DNA of 64,000 nt from Moellerella sp963519845 (lineage in GTDB: Bacteria > Pseudomonadota > Gammaproteobacteria > Enterobacterales > Enterobacteriaceae), in contig CAUQNX010000006.1 of NCBI GenBank assembly GCA_963519845.1, positions 62,001 through 126,000 on the forward strand, written 5' to 3'. The notes under the pieces are model-generated. The model did not search any database, was not told the DNA's origin, and saw only the letters and a program-made list of their open reading frames with translations. A program made the position numbers and the translations under genes. This document shows positions 26,316 to 33,595 of this stretch, in pieces (positions within the stretch are counted from its first letter, which is position 1; each line of letters opens with the position of its first letter).

Positions 26316-27443
26316 ATGAATACCCAGTCCCATGATGCCTATCGAGAGAGTGTAGCCGGACGTGCAGATGTTGAAGATACGCCGGAACTTATTGCCTATT
26401 ACGCTGAATTGGCGCGTTTAAAAACCGGTGCGCTCTGGACGGTAGCCAATAAAATTGAGCCTTGGCAGCCGAAATCACAATCAGTACCAGTACTTTGGCG
26501 CTATCAGGATCTGCGGCCACATGTTTTACGTTCAGTGGATCTGGTGACGCCAGAGAAAGCGGGGCGGCGAGTGGTTTATTTAAATAATCCCGGACGCCAA
26601 GATGTTGCGGCCGCTGTAGGCTGGCTCTATTCAGGGCTGCAAGTGATGCATCCCGGCGAAGCAGCTTCAGCGCATGCTCACTCCTCTTCTGCGCTTAGAT
26701 TTATTATGGAGGGTCGAGGCGCTTATACCATAGTGGAAGGGCAAAAAATGTTGCTCGAAGCCAATGATTTTGTGCTTACCCCCAACGGTACTTGGCATGA
26801 ACATGGTGTTGAAGCTAATGGTTTACCCTGTATTTGGCAGGATGGTCTCGATATTCCACTGGTTAATGCGATGGAAGCGGGCTTCTACAAAGTTCATCCC
26901 GATATGCACCAAGTGGTGACCAAGGCGGTAGATTATCCATTGGGAATGTGGGGCGGTACTGCCTTGCGACCACATCATATTGGCTGGGATAAACCCTATT
27001 CTCCCTTATTTAAATATCAATGGGAGCCGACATACGAAGCGCTAAAACGTGCATCTAGTGTCTCTGACGGTTCACCATTCGATGACACCTTGATGCACTA
27101 CACCAATCCTGTGTCGGGCGGGCCCGTTATGCCAACCATGGGCGCCAGTATGCAGTTATTACGCCCAGGATTTGTCGGTAAAGCTCATCGTCATACTGGT
27201 AGCTTTATTTATCAAGTCGCTAAAGGGGCGGGTTACTCGATTATTAATGGACAGCGTTTTGATTGGCAGGAGCGCGATATTTTTTGTGTTCCTTCATGGA
27301 TGTTCCATGAGCATGTCAATACATCAGCCACCGATGATGCCTGTCTGTTTAGTTTTAATGATTTACCAGTGATGCACTCGTTAGGATTATATTGCGAAGA
27401 GGTGCTAGCTGAAAATGATGGTCATCAGAGTATAACGAATTAA
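26316..27443 (+). CDS. Gentisate 1,2-dioxygenase-family bicupin ring-cleavage enzyme
   Basis: 375 residues forming two cupin domains. The first has the Fe(II)-binding HAHSSSALRFIMEGRG and the later PNGTWHEHG; the second has KAHRHTGSFIYQVAKG and SWMFHEHVN. Length and pattern match gentisate 1,2-dioxygenase and its salicylate/5-nitrosalicylate relatives, which cleave between the carboxyl-bearing carbon and the adjacent substituted carbon. AGGAG precedes the ATG. For gentisate the product would be maleylpyruvate; for 5-hydroxyanthranilate it would be maleamylpyruvate, which would explain the amidohydrolase two genes downstream. The substrate is inferred. Confidence 0.9.
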   Translation: MNTQSHDAYRESVAGRADVEDTPELIAYYAELARLKTGALWTVANKIEPWQPKSQSVPVLWRYQDLRPHVLRSVDLVTPEKAGRRVVYLNNPGRQDVAAAVGWLYSGLQVMHPGEAASAHAHSSSALRFIMEGRGAYTIVEGQKMLLEANDFVLTPNGTWHEHGVEANGLPCIWQDGLDIPLVNAMEAGFYKVHPDMHQVVTKAVDYPLGMWGGTALRPHHIGWDKPYSPLFKYQWEPTYEALKRASSVSDGSPFDDTLMHYTNPVSGGPVMPTMGASMQLLRPGFVGKAHRHTGSFIYQVAKGAGYSIINGQRFDWQERDIFCVPSWMFHEHVNTSATDDACLFSFNDLPVMHSLGLYCEEVLAENDGHQSITN

Positions 27444-27504
27444 ATTCAAATTTTAATTTATTAGAAAAAGGTCAGAGAAATTCTGGCTATTAAGGAGAAT
27501 TATT

Positions 27505-28416
27505 ATGCGTCTTATTACTTATCGAGCAAATGTGACATCAGCGGCGCGTTTAGGTGCTATCGTCGACCAGCAAGTGGTTGATTTAGCTGAGTTGGCATCA
27601 GAAACGAATCTTTATCTGCCTGACAATATGTTGGATTTTATTGATTTAGGACCTCAGGCAGTACGTGTAGGCACTGAGTTATTAAATCAATTTAACGGTA
27701 TTTTTCCGGCAGGAACCGCATGGCCACTGGAAAACGTAAAAATCTTAGCGCCTATTCCTCGCCCAAGAAAAAATATCTTTGGTATTGGTCTTAACTATGT
27801 TGAGCACGTTGCCGAATCGAGTCGTACGCTGGATACCGCAAAAGATTTACCGAAAGAGCCAATTATTTTTTCTAAACCTCCCACTTCGGTGATTGGCCCG
27901 GGAGATGCCATTGAGCATAACGCCACTATTACTCAGCAACTGGATTGGGAAGTGGAGTTAGCGGTGATTATCGGAACTCGAGCCAAAGGGATTTCAGCGG
28001 AAAATGCCCTGAATTATGTTTTTGGTTATAGCTTGATGATCGATATGAGTGCGCGTGATTGCCGTCGGGCAGGTCAATGGATTTACTCTAAAGGGCAGGA
28101 TACTTATGCACCTTTTGGCCCTTGTATTGTTACCGCAGATGAAATTGCAGATCCCCATACACTAGATCTCAGCTTGAAAGTGAATGGCGTAATGAAACAG
28201 AGCTCAAATACGCGTCATATGCTTTTTAATGTAAATACGCTGATTGCGGATATTAGCAAGGGGATCACTTTAGAGCCGGGCGATATTATTGCGACGGGCA
28301 CACCAGAAGGAGTTGGCGCAGGCCGTACGCCACAAGAGTGGGTTTGGCCGGGCGATGTGATTGAAGCCTATGTAGAAAAAATCGGTGAATTACGCCATCC
28401 AGTTGTTGCGGTCTAG
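27505..28416 (+). CDS. FAH-family hydrolase (maleyl/maleamyl- or fumarylpyruvate hydrolase)
   Basis: 303-residue fumarylacetoacetate hydrolase-family enzyme, with the core IFGIGLNYVEHVAE, the metal-ligand segment DWEVELAVIIG and GDIIATGTPEGVG. These C-C hydrolases cut acylpyruvates to pyruvate and a dicarboxylic acid. AAGGAG lies before the ATG, about 60 bases after the dioxygenase. No glutathione-dependent maleylpyruvate isomerase is visible, so direct hydrolysis of the cis product is likely, which agrees with the maleate isomerase downstream. Confidence 0.9.
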   Translation: MRLITYRANVTSAARLGAIVDQQVVDLAELASETNLYLPDNMLDFIDLGPQAVRVGTELLNQFNGIFPAGTAWPLENVKILAPIPRPRKNIFGIGLNYVEHVAESSRTLDTAKDLPKEPIIFSKPPTSVIGPGDAIEHNATITQQLDWEVELAVIIGTRAKGISAENALNYVFGYSLMIDMSARDCRRAGQWIYSKGQDTYAPFGPCIVTADEIADPHTLDLSLKVNGVMKQSSNTRHMLFNVNTLIADISKGITLEPGDIIATGTPEGVGAGRTPQEWVWPGDVIEAYVEKIGELRHPVVAV

Positions 28417-28448
28417 CGGTATAACGCCAAAAACTCAAGGGAATAAAT

Positions 28449-29474
28449 ATGCTTACACTCGCTAAATTTAAGGCTGCGGCAGTACAGGCCGCTCCTGTAT
28501 TTCTAGATACAGATGCCACTGTGGAGAAAGCCTGCCGATTAATTGCAGAAGCCGCTGATAACGGCGCCAAGTTGGTGGCATTTCCGGAAGTTTTTATCGC
28601 CGGTTATCCCTACTGGAACTGGATCATGAATCCCATCGAGGGGAGCCCATGGTTTGAAAAGCTGTGCAAATCGGCGATTGAAGTGCCCGGGCCTGAGATT
28701 GGTAAAATTGTCCAAGCGGCAGCATGCCATAAAATCAATGTGGTGATTGGTGTTAACGAACGCAATCCTCGAGGAATAGCCACCCTCTATAACACTTTAG
28801 TGACTATCTCTGATGAGGGTAAAATTATTGGTCGTCATCGTAAGCTAGTGCCAACATGGGCTGAAAAGCTCACTTGGGCCAATGGTGATGCCTCATCGCT
28901 GAAAGTGCATGATACTAGTATCGGCCCCTTAGGTGCGTTAGCTTGTGGCGAAAATACCAATACATTGGCGCGTTTTGCTCTATTGGCACAGGGCGAATTA
29001 GTCCACGTAGCTAGCTATATCGCATTGCCCGTGGCGCCCAAAGATTATGATATGGCGGATGCGATCCGTTTACGCGCTTCTGCACATTGTTTTGAAGGTA
29101 AGGTCTTTACGTTGATCTCTTGCTCTACCATCTCAGAAGAAATTATCGCTGCGATGGCAGAAACTCACCCAGAGTCTCGAGAGTTATTGATGCGTCCAAA
29201 TAGTGCATTTTCAGGGATTATAGGCCCAGATGGGCGAGTGATCGGCACACCACTGATTGATCAAGAGGGGATTATCTACGCCGATATCGATCTTAATCGC
29301 TGTATTCAACCGCGCCAAATGCATGATATTACAGGCCATTATAATCGTTTTGATATCTTTGATTTGCGTGTTAATCGTCGACCATTAACTTCAGTTCGTT
29401 TTGATCATCAAGGTCAATCGATTGATGAATTAAATGATTTTGGTGATGATTTGCAGCAGGAGAATTTCTTATGA
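28449..29474 (+). CDS. Nitrilase-superfamily amidohydrolase, proposed maleamate amidase
   Basis: 341-residue carbon-nitrogen hydrolase with the full Glu-Lys-Cys triad: Glu47 in FPEVFIAGYP, Lys132 in HRKLVPT and Cys166 in ACGENTNTLARFALLAQGE. The length and CGENT motif put it in the nitrilase branch or close relatives. It overlaps the maleate isomerase gene by 4 bases. Nothing in a classic gentisate pathway needs a C-N hydrolase, but cleavage of 5-hydroxyanthranilate would leave maleamate, whose amide must be removed. That role is inference; a nitrile substrate is the alternative. Confidence 0.82.
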   Translation: MLTLAKFKAAAVQAAPVFLDTDATVEKACRLIAEAADNGAKLVAFPEVFIAGYPYWNWIMNPIEGSPWFEKLCKSAIEVPGPEIGKIVQAAACHKINVVIGVNERNPRGIATLYNTLVTISDEGKIIGRHRKLVPTWAEKLTWANGDASSLKVHDTSIGPLGALACGENTNTLARFALLAQGELVHVASYIALPVAPKDYDMADAIRLRASAHCFEGKVFTLISCSTISEEIIAAMAETHPESRELLMRPNSAFSGIIGPDGRVIGTPLIDQEGIIYADIDLNRCIQPRQMHDITGHYNRFDIFDLRVNRRPLTSVRFDHQGQSIDELNDFGDDLQQENFL

Positions 29475-30226
29475 GTCATGCCTCTATTTATCGTATTGGG
29501 CAAATTGTCCCTTCATCAAATACAACGATGGAAACCGAAATCCCCGCGATCCTCAGAGCCCGAGAAGCGATAGCCGCCGAGCGTTTTACCTTTCATTCCA
29601 GTCGTATGAGAATGAAAAAAGTGACTAAAGAGGAGCTGGCAAAGATGGACGCAGATAGCGATCGTTGCGCTATTGAGCTATCCGATGCGGCAGTGGATGT
29701 ACTGGGGTATGCCTGCTTAGTAGCGATTATGAGCATGGGGACAGGCTATCATCGCATATCAGAACAGCGGTTATTTCAACGAACGCAGGAAAATGGTCAT
29801 CCAGCGCCTGTGGTAACGAGTGCTGGTGCGCTGGTGGATAGTCTGCATGCTGTCGGGGCGAAAAGGATCTCTATTCTTACACCTTATATGAAACCACTGA
29901 CTCAGTTAGTGATTGATTATATTGAAAGTGAAGGCATCGAAGTGGTTGACAGTATTTCGCTGGAGATCGCTGATAATTTGGCGGTGGGGAGTCAAAACCC
30001 ATTGGCGCCGGTTGAGATCAGTAAAAAATTAAATAGTAATGTGGATGTGATGGTCGCTTCAGCTTGCGTTCAAATGCCCTCTTTGCCTTCAGTTCAATTA
30101 ATTGAAGATAGAGTGGGCTTGCCTGTACTCTCTTCTTCTATTGCAACCACTTATATGATGTTAAAAAAACTGGGTTTAGATACGAGAGTACCGGGCTTTG
30201 GTTCGCTTCTTTCGGGCAAATATTGA
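29471..30226 (+). CDS. Maleate cis-trans isomerase (Asp/Glu racemase superfamily)
   Basis: 251 residues. The N-terminal IGQIVPSSNTTMETEIPA and two catalytic Cys residues, at 82 (GYACLVAIMSMG) and about 199 (ASACVQMPSLPS), match maleate isomerases such as NicE and Iso, which convert maleate to fumarate without cofactor. Its start lies within the stop of the nitrilase-like gene (ATGA), so the two are translationally coupled. It completes the route from ring-cleavage product to the TCA cycle. Arylmalonate decarboxylase is a distant alternative. Confidence 0.88.
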   Translation: MSHASIYRIGQIVPSSNTTMETEIPAILRAREAIAAERFTFHSSRMRMKKVTKEELAKMDADSDRCAIELSDAAVDVLGYACLVAIMSMGTGYHRISEQRLFQRTQENGHPAPVVTSAGALVDSLHAVGAKRISILTPYMKPLTQLVIDYIESEGIEVVDSISLEIADNLAVGSQNPLAPVEISKKLNSNVDVMVASACVQMPSLPSVQLIEDRVGLPVLSSSIATTYMMLKKLGLDTRVPGFGSLLSGKY

Positions 30227-30233
30227 GTTATAG

Positions 30234-30740
30234 ATGATGAAATCTCGAGTGATAACTGAGCATCAAATATCAATAAGCCTCGAAGAGTCAGCTGTGGGCG
30301 CCAAAACCTTTGTTGATAATTACTTACCTGCCCTACTTGGGCAGGCATGGGCTCTGGTCTCTTTCGAATTTCATACCATCGTGGAAGCGCAAGGTTTATC
30401 GATATTGGAATGGCGAGTGCTTTCGACGCTTGCAGGTAATGGCGCTATGGGGATCACCCTCTTGGCGCAAAAAACTTTGAGTAAATAACCGACAGTCACA
30501 CGGCGATTACAACGCTTGGCATGGCAAGGGCATGTGATACACCATACTAATCACATTGGCGGGGATCGTCGTATCATACTGGTCAGTGCGACACCTAGTG
30601 GTATAAGGCTGATAGAAAGTTTGCTCGAGGCGGCAAAACAGCATGAAGAGGTTGTATTAGCGCCGTTAGATGCGCAAAAAATTCAGTTATTAAAACAGAT
30701 TTTACTGCAATTAATCGAAATGCATAGGCTAAGAAACTAA
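30234..30740 (+). pseudogene. MarR-family regulator interrupted by an in-frame TAA
   Basis: Two open parts in the same frame: 30234-30485 (84 residues, N-terminal dimerisation helix and start of the winged HTH, ending KTLSK) and 30489-30740 (starting PTVTRRLQRLAWQGHV, then the wing GGDRRIILVSATPSG and C-terminal helix). Only the TAA at 30486-30488 separates them. MarR proteins usually have Gln or a similar residue before PTVTR, so a single C-to-T change of CAA to TAA explains it. The break falls just before the DNA-recognition helix, so the truncated product should not bind DNA. It is the last gene of the lower operon. Confidence 0.87.
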
Positions 30741-31727
30741 AAGGTGATGGTATTTAACCTTTTGATAATTAAATTTAGATTAAAAGTAAACAATCAATGC
30801 AGCTCCATGTTTTTCGATAGTAGGGTAGCGATAAAATAATTTCACTTATCTTCAAGCGATATCTACTACGTTGATTATCTTCAATAATTCCTCTTAATCT
30901 CTGAATTATATTCCTCGATTTAAACTTATTTTTTGATTTTAATCACTAAATGTCAGCCTACTCTCTTATTAGATTTTTATTTTAATTAATTCACTTGAAA
31001 TAATTTCAAAACTAATCATTTATAGACGTTAACTGTTTAAATGTTTCTTTAATGTTGGCGTAGTGTTTAAACGCTAATTTAACCTAAGTGATATCGATAT
31101 AAGGATGTGGCAAGTTTTTCAATGTAATTCTCTATAAAGTAAAAAATATATTTTGTAATCTAAAAACGACATTTAAACAAAAATAAACCCTTATTAATTG
31201 TTTTATTTAAAGTTATCCATATTAATTGTATTTTTTATTTTCCATTGTTTTTTTATATTTTAATTTTGGTTTTTTCATTTGATTTTTTATTATTTGAATG
31301 GAAGTTAAACTTATTTTAAAGGTGTGTTTTTTTGATTTTTTTATAGAACAAATTAACTTTGTAACAGAATGAAAATAAATACCACTAATTTGTTTTGTGC
31401 TCAATTATAGCTAACTATTAATATGTGTTTTAGATTCATTTTATTTAATTAGCGTGCTTTGTATCTACATGATTTAATTTGTTATTTTGTTTTTTGAATT
31501 GACTATAACGATCATTTTTTTATTTTTAATAGATTTTATCTATTGTAATCTCCATGTTCGATCGTTTTAAACTATTTTACAGTCTGGGGACAGGGGGATA
31601 TCTTTTACGCCATAGAGGTGTTTTATTAATTGCTTTACAGGAATGTTATATTCAATATAGACAATGAAAAAATTAAATTTCATTAAGTTTTACTATTATA
31701 TCACTGGCATTAAAGTGAGTATTGATA
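30741..31727. other. Long AT-rich non-coding region before the fimbrial locus
   Basis: Nearly 1 kb of very AT-rich sequence with many stops on both strands. A weak hairpin (AAAAGGT at 30739-30745 with ACCTTTT at 30757-30763) may end the aromatic operon. No recombinase gene or clear invertible promoter repeats were found here, unlike the mrpI-controlled switch of Proteus. It probably holds promoters and nucleoid-protein (H-NS) binding tracts; that is inference. Confidence 0.4.
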
Positions 31728-32033
31728 ATGAAAATAAATGACGAAACATTACGGCGAGATATAGGTGAGTTTTTAAGAGAAGCTCGAATCTTTAAATCAT
31801 TAACTGGGGCTGAGTTTGGCGCCTTGTTAGGTATTAGTCAACAACAAGTATCTCGTTATGAAACAGGAGTATGCGGTGTTAATATCGACATGCTTAATGA
31901 TATGCTTAATGTATTAGATAAAACGTGGGATGATTTTCTAAAAATTGTTGTCAATAGAAATAATAATGTCGATAACCCGGGGTGTCTTAATGAAAATAAA
32001 GACAATTCTGTTAGTTCGTGTTTTTTTCAGTAA
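31728..32033 (+). CDS. XRE-family HTH regulator of fimbrial (MrpJ) type
   Basis: About 101 residues with a Cro/C1-type HTH at residues 8-62 (IGEFLREARIFKSLTGAEFGALLGISQQQVSRYETGVCGV). The motif GISQQQVSRYE is typical of MrpJ-like regulators that accompany enterobacterial fimbriae and repress motility. In Proteus mrpJ ends the operon; here it lies upstream of the major pilin in the same orientation. The ATG at 31728 with GTGAG 8 bases upstream is chosen over the TTG two codons earlier. Its target genes cannot be read from the sequence. Confidence 0.85.
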   Translation: MKINDETLRRDIGEFLREARIFKSLTGAEFGALLGISQQQVSRYETGVCGVNIDMLNDMLNVLDKTWDDFLKIVVNRNNNVDNPGCLNENKDNSVSSCFFQ

Positions 32034-32359
32034 CTGCATATAATTCTAAGTTATTTGTTTGACCATAGATTTTATTGTTAACTTTATTAAAAGATAATTT
32101 ATCAATGTTACTTTCTATTTTAAATGGAGGTAGAATTCGTTAAGTTTAAACTAATTCTATTTATTTGTCTTATATTGATAATATTAAAAAGCCTATCATT
32201 CATTGGGCGGTTTGTTTTTACGTTTATACAAAATAGCTACAGTCAGATGTAATAGACTGAGGTTTATTGAAAATTAAATTAATTCATTTTTAATCCCAAT
32301 TAATCATTCAAGTAGTGATTAATTATTTTATTAATCCTAAAACATAGGTAAAAAAACAC
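32034..32359. other. Region between XRE regulator and major pilin
   Basis: 326 AT-rich bases without a supported gene. It probably contains the promoter and leader of the major pilin mRNA. A weak stem (GCCTA with TGGGC near 32191-32210) followed by a T-rich run could end the regulator transcript. Confidence 0.35.
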
Positions 32360-32929
32360 ATGAAAAAAATCATTTTAGCTGCATTAGTTCTTGGTGGAAT
32401 GAGCTCATCAGTTTTCGCTGCAGATGCAGGAACAGGCCAAGTGAAATTTAATGGCTCAATTATCACTGCACCTTGCTCTATTGCACAGGGTGATGAAAAT
32501 CAAGAAGTACCATTAGGCCAAATCTCTAACGTCACATTGGAAAATGGCGGCATGTCTTCTGCACAGCCGTTTGCCATTAAATTGGAAGGTTGTACGTTAA
32601 GCGCTAAGTACATGGGTAAAGATGAGAAAGGTGAAGATGTTGAGAAAACTTACAACAACACTGTTTCTATTCGCTTCAATGGCACTGAGTGGGTAAACGG
32701 CGCAACTAACACCGGTTTACTGCAAGTGACGGGTGAAGGCCAAGGCGCAGGCGTCAAACTGATGACTCCAGCGGGTACGCAAGTGAACATCAACAGTGCT
32801 ACCACACAAAATTTCGTATCAGGTGACAACACATTACGTTTCCAAGCGGCACTGCAAGGGGAGAAAGGCACCTCTGTGACGCCAGGTAAATTTGATGCGG
32901 TCACTAACTTTGTTCTGTCATACAACTAA
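32360..32929 (+). CDS. Major fimbrial subunit (MrpA-like)
   Basis: 189 residues. A signal peptide (KKIILAALVLGGMSSSVFA) is followed by a type 1 pilin domain with a beta-rich sequence, the conserved Cys pair (APCSIAQG and LEGCTLS) and the C-terminal donor-strand/chaperone motif ending in FVLSYN. It precedes the minor pilin, usher and chaperone genes as mrpA does in Proteus. A strong hairpin follows it (32946-32971), common after abundant major pilin genes. Confidence 0.92.
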   Translation: MKKIILAALVLGGMSSSVFAADAGTGQVKFNGSIITAPCSIAQGDENQEVPLGQISNVTLENGGMSSAQPFAIKLEGCTLSAKYMGKDEKGEDVEKTYNNTVSIRFNGTEWVNGATNTGLLQVTGEGQGAGVKLMTPAGTQVNINSATTQNFVSGDNTLRFQAALQGEKGTSVTPGKFDAVTNFVLSYN

Positions 32930-32945
32930 TCCGTTGTGAGTCTCT

Positions 32946-32971
32946 GGGCGCGATACTTTGGTGTCGCGTCC
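32946..32971 (+). terminator. Intercistronic hairpin after the major pilin gene
   Basis: GGGCGCGATAC and GTGTCGCGTCC pair over 11 bases (two wobbles) around a TTTG loop. There is no T-tract, so it more likely causes partial termination or protects the upstream mRNA, raising major over minor subunit output. Confidence 0.65.
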
Positions 32972-32994
32972 ATCTTAAGATAAAGGATTGTGGC

Positions 32995-33543
32995 ATGAGG
33001 CTAATGTTTCAGGCGCTGGGTATGAGTATTGGGCTGTTAACCCTCAGTGCGAGCGTAGGACTGCTAGCCGCAGTAGCGATGGCGGAGACAGATCTTAAGG
33101 GTCAAATTGCCATGGCGGGCAGTATTTTAGAGACGCCGTGCGCGATAGCCATGGAGTCGGTTGACCAAAGCATTGATTTGGGGATTGTCCCACTCAGTGT
33201 GTTGAAACAAACGGGGCAGGGACCGCGCCATCCTTTTACTGTTCAAGTTATTGATTGCCGATTGCAATCGAGTACCGGCGAAACGTTTCAAACTTTTGCC
33301 ATGACCTTTGACGGCCCTGCCGATCAATACGGTTTTTCGGTCTACGGTCAAGCCTCTGGAGTGTCACTGGTTTTGGATGATAACGACGGTGAGCGTGTGC
33401 GTCCCGGTATCCCCTTATCCGCTGGTAATTTGACCTTGGGCGATCGTACGTTGAAGTACGGTTTGCGGGCCATCAGTAATCACGAGGCGTATGCCCCGGG
33501 TGATTTTCAAAGCACGCTGCGGTTTAAGTTGGATTACTACTAA
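32995..33543 (+). CDS. Minor fimbrial subunit (MrpB-like)
   Basis: 182 residues with an N-terminal signal region and a pilin domain carrying the Cys pair (ETPCAIAME, VIDCRLQS) and an FKLDYY end. It lies between the major pilin and the usher, the position of mrpB, and may be an anchor/termination or initiator subunit. AAGG precedes the ATG. Confidence 0.87.
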   Translation: MRLMFQALGMSIGLLTLSASVGLLAAVAMAETDLKGQIAMAGSILETPCAIAMESVDQSIDLGIVPLSVLKQTGQGPRHPFTVQVIDCRLQSSTGETFQTFAMTFDGPADQYGFSVYGQASGVSLVLDDNDGERVRPGIPLSAGNLTLGDRTLKYGLRAISNHEAYAPGDFQSTLRFKLDYY

Positions 33544-33595
33544 TAATAAAAAATGTGTTCATTGTGAGACACATTGTCTTGAACAAGGATTTTTT

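Noticed and set aside
26316..29474. Lower operon as a plain salicylate/gentisate pathway
   Set aside because: Possible, but it leaves the nitrilase-like amidohydrolase, IorAB and the isatin hydrolase without a role; kept as an alternative and not as the main reading.
30516..30740. The second half of the MarR gene as an independent 74-residue protein
   Set aside because: It is in frame with the first half, lacks its own ribosome binding site and contains only the wing and C-terminal helix; a nonsense mutation explains it better.
31222..31404. Minus-strand 60-residue open frame in the AT-rich region
   Set aside because: Lys/Ile/Ser-dominated composition expected from AT-rich DNA, no ribosome binding site and no recognisable domain.
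31561..31620. Possible invertible promoter repeat (CTGGGGACAGGGGG region) as in the mrp switch
   Set aside because: No inverted partner was found in the surrounding 1 kb and no recombinase gene is present.
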